A DNA stretch of 64,000 bases from the NCBI GenBank assembly GCA_963675135.1, contig OY776128.1:72236670-72300669 (forward strand). Reading direction: 5' to 3'. This stretch comes from Galeopsis tetrahit (lineage: Eukaryota > Streptophyta > Magnoliopsida > Lamiales > Lamiaceae). Made by a program: the position numbers and the translations under genes. Shown here piece by piece: positions 12,001 to 21,481 of the stretch. Under the pieces are notes generated by a model, which saw only the letters and a list, made by a program, of their open reading frames with translations, did no database searches and was not told the DNA's origin. The stretch's first letter is position 1. Each line of letters opens with the position of its first letter.

Positions 12001-13666
12001 AAGGAGAGAGAGAAGGGCGTGAGGAAGGGAAGGAGAAGTGGCGATGGAAGGATATAAAAAATTGAAGTGGGTTAAACGGGTGATCCCAATATCGATTTTA
12101 TTGTCACTTAAAAAATAAAATTCATGTAAACTCGAATTCACACAAATGTTACTATTTCAAAAGTACGTGATTTTAACGAAGATTGTGAGCAAAATGATAG
12201 AACGGAAAAGTGGGATATGATAATTAATTGATATGTATTTCTTAATTTGTAATTATTCATTTGTTTCTATTTTATGCATATTTTGTGATTGATATTTATA
12301 AGATATTATGAGATTTTATTCTATAACTATTTACAGTTTATTTAGTAAATTTGTTAGGTTTTACTCTTATAGATAGTAAACATTTTCAATGTAAAAGGGG
12401 TTGAATTATTAAGTGAAAAATATTGAGTTTTTCCCTTTTGCCACCACATTCTTGTTGAATCAACTCTTTTCATTGAAATTATTATGCTTTTTTAAAGATC
12501 AAATTTTCACTATTTTGTAATTAATGAAAACATCTTACAAAGCCAAATAAAAATCTAGGCCACCTAGTGGGTAAATACAAAATACACTACATAGTACAGT
12601 ATATAATTACATATTGACAGAATACAATTGAATGCATGGTGATTGGTGAAAAGGGGCTGCTTTGTAACAATTAGGACCACTATTGCTCTTACATCAGAGT
12701 TCAAGAAAAACTCAACTGCCCAAAAAATGAAATGTTTCCCTTTTCCTTTCTTTTTTGGCGAAAGAATGAAAAGTTGATTTTCTTAGAAACTGCAGTTACA
12801 ACTCCTTCAACCTTTGTTGTTTAAAAGAGTACAGTTAAAAGACTTGAATAAAAAAAATCTTACATATATAGTGTTTTTTTTATAAAAAAATAAAATCGAC
12901 ACTCCTTTAAATCGATCCCCAAAGCATATACGTCTTCCGTTCTTTTTTATTTGTCTCATTTTATTCATTCACACAAATCAATTTTATCGTTTATCAGGGT
13001 ACGACGTGTATACCCTTATTTACTAATATCGATTAATTAAGTTTATAACTACAAGATGATGAATTATTGAAAGAAATATGATAAATTTACATTTTGGTGA
13101 AGTGGCAAATAAAAAGGATCGGAACACAATTTTGAATATAATAAAGAAGCTAAAAGGAAAGGAAGGAGTATATGATTAATATATATGTGGTGTCTTATTT
13201 AACACATATGTAGTAAAAATGTAATAATTGACGAGATATCATGGGAATAAAAAGAATGGAACAAATCAACTTTTTCAATACTTTCTATGATTTTTTTTCT
13301 TCTTTTGATGAGTACTAGAAAAAAAAAACTGATTTTATAAAGAAAGGGAGAGGGGGAAAGGGATTCAATGTGAAGTTATGAGTATGAGAATATTGGGCTG
13401 AAACATGATTTTCTGTAGATGTCCAAACAACCAAGTACTTTGGGCTCTTATAGCTTTTGTGTACCATGATGTTAAAATATGGTCCCCTTTTTATGTGGTC
13501 CAAATTGTGTAACTTTCAATATTGGAGCAACCCTGGAAATCACTACCCAACCCACATTTAATCGAAGTTAATATAATTAAACAATCCCAAATTTACTTGC
13601 ATGGTTTGATCGACACACTTTTCAATAAAATACGATTTAATGATGTATGAGATAAAATAAATTAGG
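9081..13666. other. Long A+T-rich intergenic region
   Basis: I see no gene in these 4.6 kb. Frames are short, A+T-biased and without family similarity. Simple features include short T tracts (around 9450 and 10735), an ATT microsatellite near 9201, and the repeat at 11640-11775. The region ends at the 5-bp target site of the Athila-like element. Confidence 0.5.
11640..11775. repeat. Degenerate tandem repeat (actaaacaatattagtt)
   Basis: Variants of a 25-30 bp unit containing tatactaaacaatattagttcat recur about five times. The word is shared with the inverted repeat in a subtilase intron near 34970-35110. Confidence 0.5.
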
Positions 13667-13671
13667 AGTAT

Positions 13672-15376
13672 TGATACACGTGTTATGCAATACTAAATAA
13701 ACAACCGCAAGTATACGGCGTCTATTGTAGCGTGATAAGCACGAGGTCGATCCCACAGGGAGGTTAAGCGTAAAAGAGTAGTTTGCTAGTCAAGTTCTAA
13801 GTAGACGTGATCGATAATTTGAATATGATGATTTACTCTAAAATTTGTTGTCACAAATAAGCAACGAAAGAGTAAATATAAAATCGATCAACTAATCATG
13901 CAAAGTAAGAAAACGAAAGTAAAACGGATGAAAACTCAAAGAAGGAAGGGTGGGTTCCAAGGCATATGTCACACTAAGGGTTCAACTTATGATTAAAGAC
14001 TTAATTAAGTGGTGGTGTATTGATTACTATAAGGTTGATCACAAAATGGTGAATTAAAAGTTCTCTCGATCTAATTAATCCAAGAGACATATCATACAAA
14101 CTAGCATCTCTACTTAGCATGCATAAGAAATCTCCAAAAAGTTCCTAAGATCATCTAATACCCTCCCAATAATTGATCCTCTCTCTCGAGCTCACAAAAA
14201 TATTGGGTCGAATGCTTAAATACAATTAATGAAAGAGATTTCTCAATCCAATTCCAATTAACAATAGATAAAACATACTATCATGGCCATTGACAACATG
14301 TTTTGCAATGAAAGTTAAGCATTCAAATAGAAATAGCAACACAACCACCAAATAAACAAGAAATTAATTCATAAGCATCATCCAAAGTATAAACATAGCC
14401 TTAGAACCACAAAGTGTTTAGCTACTCAAATACATATCCAAACTACAATTTCCAAATGAAATAACTAAATAAAAAGGAAAAGAAAGAGAAAGCTTAGTCT
14501 AGATTGTGGTTGGGAATGGAATTCCCAAGCTAATGCCTCTTGTCTTGCATCAATTGGTGGAGAGATGAAAAAGTTATGGCCAAAACACCTCCAAATGTGT
14601 GTAACTATGTGTGGATTGGGGGAGGATGGCTTGGATTTCAAGAAAGGGGGTTTATATAGTGTTTGGGTAGGGTTTGGAGGACATAATTGCAAGTTGGTCC
14701 CTCAAAATTGGCCAAAATATGGAATGGGCACCGAATTTGGGAACTAGGCTTGGAGGAGCTCGGCCGAGCAGGTGGCTCGGCCGTGCTGGGCGGATATGTG
14801 CACGGGAGTGCTCGGCCGAGGCATGCGGAACAGGGGAAGGCAGACTGCTCGGCCGAGAATGGTGCTCGGCCGAGGCGCTCGAAGCATGGGCTGGACAAAA
14901 ATGTCTCGGTCTCGACGTGTCGCTGCTCGAGCAGGGCGCTCGGCCGTGGCCTTGGCATGGTGCTCGGCCGAGAAGGGTGCTCGGCCGTGCACTTCGGATT
15001 TCCTCTTGGCTCGAAAACTATCGGTCTCGAGGTGCACTTGCTCGAGCACTCGTCTCGGGCGTGCTCGCGCTCGGTCGGCTTCGGCCCTTTCTCGTTTCGT
15101 GCATATCTTTCGCCTCGGGTGTCGGATTGACTCGATTCCTTCGGCTAATCCACTCCGTTTTTCGAGACGAATCCAACCGTGCACTCCTCTTCCTGATCCA
15201 GAAAAGTATGGTTGGTGTTTTGCCCCAAATTCCATCGTATTTCCTATAAAATCGACAAAACACAACCTTTCTCTCATTTCGGCTTAAACAATCATATTCA
15301 ATACATAAATCAATGAAATCCACATCAAAATACGCTTCACATGTGCCTCTAAAACGTGTAAATTCCACTCGAATCA
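13672..15376 (-). repeat. Left LTR (3' LTR in element orientation)
   Basis: It is nearly identical to 19781-21476. It carries the G+C-rich palindrome array at 14758-14990 and a TATA box on the minus strand at 14658-14651. Many overlapping open frames in this LTR arise from the G+C-rich array and are not genes. Confidence 0.95.
14758..14990. repeat. Array of GCTCGGCCGAGC palindromes in the left LTR
   Basis: The core GCTCGGCCG occurs eight times (starting near 14758, 14774, 14810, 14847, 14864, 14938, 14962 and 14979), usually followed by A and often extending to the full 12-bp palindrome. In element orientation the array lies about 100-330 bp upstream of the TATA box, that is, in U3. Confidence 0.9.
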
Positions 15377-15391
15377 AACTCCCCCAAACTT
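15377..15391 (-). other. Polypurine tract of the Athila-like element
   Basis: Read on the minus strand, AAGTTTGGGGGAGTT abuts the TGATTCG start of the 3' LTR. This is the expected plus-strand primer site and resembles that of other Athila elements. Confidence 0.85.
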
Positions 15392-16917
15392 AAAATGTTG
15401 TTTGTCCTCAAACAACTAAGCACTTAAAGCAATGAGGGTGGAATGATCACAATGGAATATTCAATGCAATTCACACATGCAAAGTATGATGTAATGATAT
15501 CTCTTTCTCAAAGTGCATTTCTCAATGAAGGTTATAGGCTAATTATTGCAATTCAAATCCATGAATCGAAGAATGCATAAACACACAACACATTGTGAAT
15601 GGGAAACATAATCCAAATGCTCAAGTCCTCTACTCACATGACAAAGTGTTTCTCTCGAACACACAAACAAATTGAGGATATTAATGCACTCATCAACCAA
15701 GTTATGCTATGCAATCACCATATGCTTGCCCAACTTCTACTTTTCACAACACTCAAATGCTCAACAATGTGATCAATAAGACTTAATCAAGGATGTAACA
15801 TTGTCTCTTTGGACAAGGTAGGATGAATTTGGGAATTGTGACTCTTCTAGTGGAGGACAAAGCTTGTTGTTTTACAATGTGTGCTTTCACTTTCAAAGCT
15901 TACAAACTTCATCCTCACTTTTCTTTTTCATTCTTATTCAAGTATTCATCACCTCATCTTTTGAACCATTTTTCTTTTCAAGCTTTTGGGGCTCTTTGTC
16001 CCTCTTTTCTTTTTCCTTGATTTTCTTTTCATCTTTTTTTTTTTTTTTCTTTCAACTTCTCCAATTTCTCCTTCCACCAAAGATATTCATTCAAGCACAT
16101 GTTTTCCACTTTGTCTTTTATCCCCCACTAGATATAGGAATCAAAGGCTCAAAAAGGCTAAGTGGTTAACATTGTAGTTTGCCAAGAAAATGGAGAATTA
16201 AGCTCAAGGGGCTAACTACGGAAAATTACTTCGGTTTTGGGAAATTTTGGCTAAGTGACTCTTTTTAGAACAAGATAGCCTATATCACATCACATCATTT
16301 TACATAATCATGCTTTCAAACAAGAACTTGGGCAAGTTCTAGAATCACTAGCAATAACCTAGTCCACTCTCAAATGAACTAAACCGGATTACATGCTCGA
16401 TTCAAGGCTCAATTCTCACCGGTTCATTCAATAGAACTCTCACATTCATCAAATGTTCCCAAACAACAACACATGATCAAAACCAACTTAATCAATATAA
16501 TCATGTGAAAGTCAAGTGTGCGCCGGTGCAAAATGTGACACAAGTAGAATGACGAACCGGTGCAAGGGTAACAACTAGTAAAAAAAAAAAATAATAACTC
16601 CCCCAAACTTAGAATTTTACTATGTATAAATTCTAAGTTTGGGGCTACAAGTTGTTACCTCCCTCCTTGCACATCCAATGCTTTCTCAAAAATCACCATT
16701 GCAACACTTGCTTCCTCCACTCCAAAGTTGGCTTTGCTTCTTCTTCATTCTCCAAGATTTGCTATCCATAGTACTTTTCATCCATACCTACAAAATAAAC
16801 CAAGCTATCAAAACTACTAAAGCAATAAAAACATGAAAGCAATAAAACCTTGGGTTGCCTCCCAAGAAGCGCTATTTTTAACGTCTTATGCCGGACGGTT
16901 CCTCTTTGAGGAGAATA
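15392..16917. other. Noncoding interior of the Athila-like element
   Basis: About 1.5 kb lies between the gag stop and the polypurine tract. The reverse transcriptase and integrase genes of an autonomous element would be expected downstream of protease, but no frame shows them. The open frames near 15823-16177 come from pyrimidine-rich low-complexity sequence. Confidence 0.7.
16562..16665. repeat. Internal hairpin built on duplicated polypurine-tract-like sequence
   Basis: The segment CCCCCAAACTTAGAATTT (about 16600) is followed after a short loop by AAATTCTAAGTTTGGGG (about 16628). The inversion resumes farther out with ggtaacaact against agttgttacc. Both arms contain the AAGTTTGGGG core of the terminal polypurine tract, one in each orientation. 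Confidence 0.8.
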
Positions 16918-19500
16918 TCAAGTCACCCCATCATCCTCCTTGTTTTTTACCTTCTTGGCCCATGCAATCTTCTTAAAACCATTGAAGCATCCACTAGCTA
17001 GCCCATCCGGCTCTTCAATCATATCATAAGAGGTTGATGCCTCATTCATCCCCAAGCTTGCACAAGTAGCTTTTCTTGATTTGTGGGAGTTTTTGAAGAA
17101 AACTCCCCCAAACTTAGCCTTCTTGCCCATCTTCAACTCATTGTCTTCCACCTTGGGGTTCTCCTCCACAATATTTATCTTGGGCTCTTCTTCCACCTCC
17201 TTTCTCATGGATATTGGAGAGTGATTTTCCTTAGAATATCCATACTCTTCATTCTCATCATCCCGGAAATTGGCATATCTTTGAATGTCAAACACAACTA
17301 TTTCTTGGTTCATTCGAAGCTCCAACTCTCCATTCCTCATATCAATTATTGCACCTCCGGTTGCCAAAAATGGTCTTCCCAATATCAATGGAACGTTTTT
17401 GTCCTCCTCCATATCTAAAACCACAAAGTCTACCGGAAAGATAAACTTGTCGATTTTGACCAATACATCCTCCGCTATACCCAAAGGGTATGTCATAGAC
17501 CTATCCGCCAATTGGAGGTTCATTGTAGTTGGTGTGAGCTCTCCTAAACCAAGTGATTTGAAGAGTGATAATGGCATGAGATTGATGATTGCTCCCAAAT
17601 CACATAAGGCTCTTAGTGTACCTCCATCTCCAATGGTGCATGACAAAGTGAAGGATCCGGGATCCCTAAGCTTTGGAAGTAGCTTAGTTTGAATTATGGA
17701 GCTACATTGTTCGGTTAAGTGCACCGTCTCATATGCCTCAATTTCCCTCTTGTGTGACATTATCTCCTTCAAGAATTTGAAGTAGTGCGGTATTTGTTCA
17801 AGAGCTTCGGCGAAAGGGATGTTGATATGGAGTTTCTTGAACATCTCCGCGAACTTGACAAACTTACTATCCAAGTTCTTCTTCTTCACCCTTTGCGGAT
17901 ATGGGAGGGGCACTACATTCTTGCCTTTGTTTTGTGGAAGAATTGCCTCCCCACTCTTTTTCTCCCCTTCTTTCTCTTTCACTAAGCCATCATCTTTGTC
18001 AACACCCTCGGGTGCTATTACCACTTCCTCCTCTAACGGCATCTTGGGCCCTTCGTAGCTTGTCCCACTTCTTAACCTTATAGCGTTGCATTGCTCCTTG
18101 GGATTTAGCTCCGTGTTAGAGGGGAATTGCCCCGGAACGTGTTGCTTTCCAATGGCATTAGCGAGTTGGCCTATTTGCTTTTCTATGGCCTTCACATTGT
18201 TTGCCACATTCTTGCTCATCTCACCATGCTCATTAATTCTTTGCCAAGTCTTGTTTGCATTCTCCCTAGTCTCTCTCATGAAGTTCTTGGTTTCCCCCAT
18301 AAAAGCACCAAACATATCCTCCAATGATGGTTTTGATGAGTACTCCACAATAACTCCATCTCTAGCATTGAAATTTGGAGGTGGGATGATAGCATTCCTT
18401 GTGTTGGCATAAGAGAAGTTTGCATGGTTTCTCAAGCCGGGATGGTAGTGATTTGGATTAGGAGGATTTTGCCTCTCATTCCAACCTCTTTCTCGAAAAT
18501 AACGGTCTCGTTGGTTGTTCATGAAATGGGCCTCCTCATATTGATCATTATTGGGCTCCACAAGTGCTTTGGCCGTAATCAAAGAGATTAGCTTATCCAC
18601 TTTGTTGGAGAGTTTAACATTCTCATCCAAATCTTGGGTTGAGGCAACCTTCCGGTTTTGTCTTCTCTCGGATGGCCATTGGTTGCCATTCTTAGCCATC
18701 TCCTCTAGAAGCACATAACCCTCATCCGTCGTCTTTCCTAGCAAAGAACCTCCACCGGCCGAGGCATCCACCATCCCTCTCGTTCGATGGTCCATCCCAT
18801 TGTAGAAATAGCAAATCAATTGGTCTCTTGAGAACCCGTGTTGAGGACAACTCCTTATGAGATCCTTGAAGCGTTCCCAAGCTTCGGCTAAAGACTCATC
18901 ATCGTCTTGCATGAAGGAAGAAATTTCTCCTCTTATCTTGATGGTCTTGCTTGGAGGAAAGTACTTCATAAGGAAGGCATCTACAAGGTCGGCCCAATTT
19001 TCGATCGTCCTTAGATCAAGAGACATGTACCATTGCTTTGCACGATCACGGAGGGAGAATGGGAACAATTGGAGACGGATGTAATCTTGAGGGACACGAT
19101 TGATCTTAACCGTTCCACTTATCTCTAAGAATTGAGATAAATGGAGGTTAGGATCCTCCTTCGACAACCCTCCAAATTGGTTGTTTTGGACCATCATGAT
19201 TAACGCCGGTTTGAGCTCAAAGTTATGAGCATCAACGGGTTCCCGACCCGCTCCTCCATAGGGTCTAGGTATAGGGCGGAAATGGTCTCTCAAGACTCGT
19301 TGATTCCCGTTTTCCTCCCTTTGCTCTCCATCTCTTTCCATCCCAACATTTTCTTCAACTCTCCGACGAAAGTTGTCCCTTAGCACTCCTTGAGGTCGGT
19401 TACCTCCATTTCCGTTTGGTTCCTCAACTCCTTCCACTCCTTGATTCTCAAGTTCCTCTTCTTCTTCAACCGGATTTTCCCTTCGGTTCATTCTTTCCAA
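16918..19500 (-). CDS. Athila-like gag with protease-like domain (860 aa)
   Basis: The single long frame of the element encodes a Retrotrans_gag-type capsid region (about residues 90-270, including FPFSLRDRAKQWY and WADLVDAFLMKYFPP). A basic Asn-rich linker follows (about 310-450). A retropepsin-like domain lies at about 565-745, with CDLGAIINLMP and VPLILGRPFLATGGAIID. The presumed catalytic Asp is D634, in DLG rather than the common DTG/DSG; DLG is usual in Athila. No CCHC zinc knuckle was seen. The frame stops without reverse transcriptase. The ATG chosen is the first in the open frame. The codons just upstream continue a plausible Arg-rich peptide back to a TAG at about 19557, so an earlier start may have been lost. 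Confidence 0.9.
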   Translation of the reverse strand: MERMNRRENPVEEEEELENQGVEGVEEPNGNGGNRPQGVLRDNFRRRVEENVGMERDGEQREENGNQRVLRDHFRPIPRPYGGAGREPVDAHNFELKPALIMMVQNNQFGGLSKEDPNLHLSQFLEISGTVKINRVPQDYIRLQLFPFSLRDRAKQWYMSLDLRTIENWADLVDAFLMKYFPPSKTIKIRGEISSFMQDDDESLAEAWERFKDLIRSCPQHGFSRDQLICYFYNGMDHRTRGMVDASAGGGSLLGKTTDEGYVLLEEMAKNGNQWPSERRQNRKVASTQDLDENVKLSNKVDKLISLITAKALVEPNNDQYEEAHFMNNQRDRYFRERGWNERQNPPNPNHYHPGLRNHANFSYANTRNAIIPPPNFNARDGVIVEYSSKPSLEDMFGAFMGETKNFMRETRENANKTWQRINEHGEMSKNVANNVKAIEKQIGQLANAIGKQHVPGQFPSNTELNPKEQCNAIRLRSGTSYEGPKMPLEEEVVIAPEGVDKDDGLVKEKEGEKKSGEAILPQNKGKNVVPLPYPQRVKKKNLDSKFVKFAEMFKKLHINIPFAEALEQIPHYFKFLKEIMSHKREIEAYETVHLTEQCSSIIQTKLLPKLRDPGSFTLSCTIGDGGTLRALCDLGAIINLMPLSLFKSLGLGELTPTTMNLQLADRSMTYPLGIAEDVLVKIDKFIFPVDFVVLDMEEDKNVPLILGRPFLATGGAIIDMRNGELELRMNQEIVVFDIQRYANFRDDENEEYGYSKENHSPISMRKEVEEEPKINIVEENPKVEDNELKMGKKAKFGGVFFKNSHKSRKATCASLGMNEASTSYDMIEEPDGLASGCFNGFKKIAWAKKVKNKEDDGVT

Positions 19501-19757
19501 CTCTAGTCTTCTCCTTTCGGCGTTCCTTCTTCGACAATTAGCCTCAATCTCCGGCTATAAAGGTAGCACTTTTTGGTGGTTCCTCCTAGATCGTGTGATC
19601 ATAAACCATGTCTATCAAAAGAACAAACGAGAGTGAAAATTGTAAATAAGATCAAGATAACAAACACAAATATTTTTGGATTTTTGCAAATAAAGAAAGC
19701 AAGTAAATTGTCTAAACTAAAACTCTCTTAGCCTACACTCTACAGCTCTAAAAACCT

Positions 19758-19774
19758 CCCCGGCAACGGCGCCA
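19758..19774 (-). other. Primer binding site, tRNA-Asp(GTC)
   Basis: The plus strand reads CCCCGGCAACGGCGCCA, the 3' end of plant tRNA-Asp including CCA, so the minus-strand element RNA is complementary to it. Six nucleotides separate it from the LTR. Confidence 0.9.
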
Positions 19775-20766
19775 TAAACTTGATACACGTGTTATGCAAC
19801 ACTAAATAAACAACCGCAAGTATACGACGTCTATTGTAGCGTGATAAGCACGAGGTCGATCCCACATGGAGGTTAAGCGTAAAAGGGTAGTTTGCTAGTC
19901 AAGTTCTAAGTAGACGTGATCGATAATTTGAATATGATGATTTACTCTAAAATTACCTAACAAGTGTCACAAATAAGCAACGAAAGAGTAAATATAAAAT
20001 CGATCAACTAATCATGCAAAGTAAGAAAACGAAAGTAAAACGGATGAAAACTCAAAGAAGGAAGGGTGAGTTCCAAGGCATATGTCACACTAAGGGTTCA
20101 ACTTATGATTAAAGACTTAATTAAGTGGTGGTGTATTGATTACTATAAGGTTGATTACAAAATGGTGAATTAAAAGTTCTCTCGATCTAATTAATCCAAG
20201 AGACATATCATACAAACTAGCATCTCTACTTAGCATGCATAAGAAATCCCCAAAAAGTTCCTAAGATCATCTAATACCCTCCCAATAATTGATCCTCTCT
20301 CTCGAGCTCACAAAAATATTGGGTCGAATGCTTAAATACAATTAATGAAAGAGATTTCTCAATCCAATTCCAATTAACAATAGATAAAACATACTATCAT
20401 GGCCATTGACAACATGTTTTGCAATGAAAGTTAAGCATTCAAATAGAAATAGCAACACAACCACCAAATAAACAAGAAATTAATTCATAAGCATCATCCA
20501 AAGTATAAACATAGCCTTAGAACCACAAAGTGTTTAGCTACTCAAATACATATCCAAACTACAATTTCCAAATGAAATAACTAAATAAAAATGAAAAGAA
20601 AGAGAAAGCTTAGTCTAGATTGTGGTTGGGAATGGAATTCCCAAGCTAATGCCTCTTGTCTTGCATCAATTGGTGGAGAGATGAAAAAGTTATGGCAAAA
20701 ACACCTCCAAATGTGTGTAACTATGTGTGGATTGGGGGAGGATGGCTTGGATTTCAAGAAAGGGGG

Positions 20767-20774
20767 TTTATATA
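20767..20774 (-). promoter_or_regulatory. Probable TATA box of the Athila-like element
   Basis: Minus-strand TATATAAA followed by CCCCC lies downstream of the palindrome array in the 5' LTR. It is the only good TATA motif in this part of the LTR, and the copy in the other LTR is identical (14658-14651). Confidence 0.6.
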
Positions 20775-20873
20775 GTGTTTCGGTAGGGTTTGGAGGACAT
20801 AATTGCAAGTTGGTCCCTCAAAATTGGCCAAAATGTGGAATGGGCACCGAATTTGGGAACTAGGCTTGGAGGA

Positions 20874-21090
20874 GCTCGGCCGAGCAGGTGGCTCGGCCGT
20901 GCTGGGCGGATATGTGCACGGGAGTGCTCGGCCGAGCCATGCGGAACAGGGGAAGGCAGACTGCTCGGCCGAGGCGCTCGAAGCATGGGCTGGACAAAAA
21001 TGTCTCGGTCTCGACGTTTCGCTGCTCGAGCAGGGCGCTCGGCCGTGGCCTTGGCATGGTGCTCGGCTGAGAAGGGTGCTCGGCCGTGCA
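20874..21090. repeat. Array of GCTCGGCCGAGC palindromes in the right LTR
   Basis: About seven GCTCGGC(C/T)G cores lie upstream of the TATA box in element orientation. One unit of the left-LTR array is missing, apparently by recombination between neighbouring cores. Confidence 0.85.
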
Positions 21091-21481
21091 CTTCGGATTT
21101 CCTCTTGGCTCGAAAACTATCGGTCTCGAGGTGCACTTGCTCGAGCACTCGTCTCGGGCGTGCTCGCGCTCGGTCGGCTTCGGCCCTTTCTCGTTTCGTT
21201 CATATCTTTCGCCTCGGGTGTCGGATTGACTCGATTCCTTCGGCTAATCCACTCCGTTTTTCGAGACGAATCCAACCGTGCACTCCTCTTCCTGATCCAG
21301 CAAAGTATGGTTGGTGTTTTGCTCCAAATTCCATCGTATTTCCTATAAAATCGACAAAACACAACCTTTCTCTCATTTCGGCTTAAACAATCATATTCAA
21401 TACATAAATCAATGAAATCCACATCAAAATACGCTTCACATGTGCCTCTAAAACGTGTAAATTCCACCCCGAATCAAGTAT

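Larger units (their letters stand above)
13672..21476 (-). mobile_element. Athila-like Ty3/gypsy retrotransposon, gag/protease only (TR-GAG type)
   Basis: Two direct LTRs (13672-15376, 1705 bp; 19781-21476, 1696 bp) with TG...CA ends flank a 4404-bp interior, and AGTAT is duplicated at 13667-13671 and 21477-21481. The element reads on the minus strand. Next to the right LTR a 17-nt stretch (19758-19774) matches the 3' end of tRNA-Asp(GTC), the primer usual for Athila elements. Next to the left LTR is a polypurine tract. The interior encodes only one protein, with gag and protease-like domains; reverse transcriptase, RNase H and integrase are missing. The LTRs differ by three indels (7, 17 and 1 nt) and rather few substitutions, so insertion is fairly recent. 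Mobility would need enzymes supplied by an autonomous relative (inference). Confidence 0.95.
19781..21476 (-). repeat. Right LTR (5' LTR in element orientation)
   Basis: This is the promoter-bearing copy for the gag transcript, with TG...CA ends. Compared with the left LTR it lacks 17 bp in the palindrome array (one unit fewer), has a 7-bp insertion near 19950, and one unit is mutated (GCTCGGCTGAG, near 21060). Confidence 0.95.

Noticed and set aside
11911..12141. 76-codon Ser/Pro/Leu-rich frame
   Set aside because: Comes from a purine-rich (gaagga) tract on the opposite strand; no family match or splice context.
14638..15377. Many overlapping open frames of 100-190 codons on both strands in the LTR (repeated at 20768-21467)
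   Set aside because: They arise from the G+C-rich palindrome array, occur in several frames on both strands at once, and lie in LTR sequence.
15823..16177. Phe/Ser-rich open frames
   Set aside because: Pyrimidine-rich low-complexity DNA antisense to the noncoding interior of the Athila-like element; no domain.
13672..21476. Possibility of a complete autonomous Athila element
   Set aside because: No reverse transcriptase, RNase H or integrase motif in any frame of the 4.4-kb interior.
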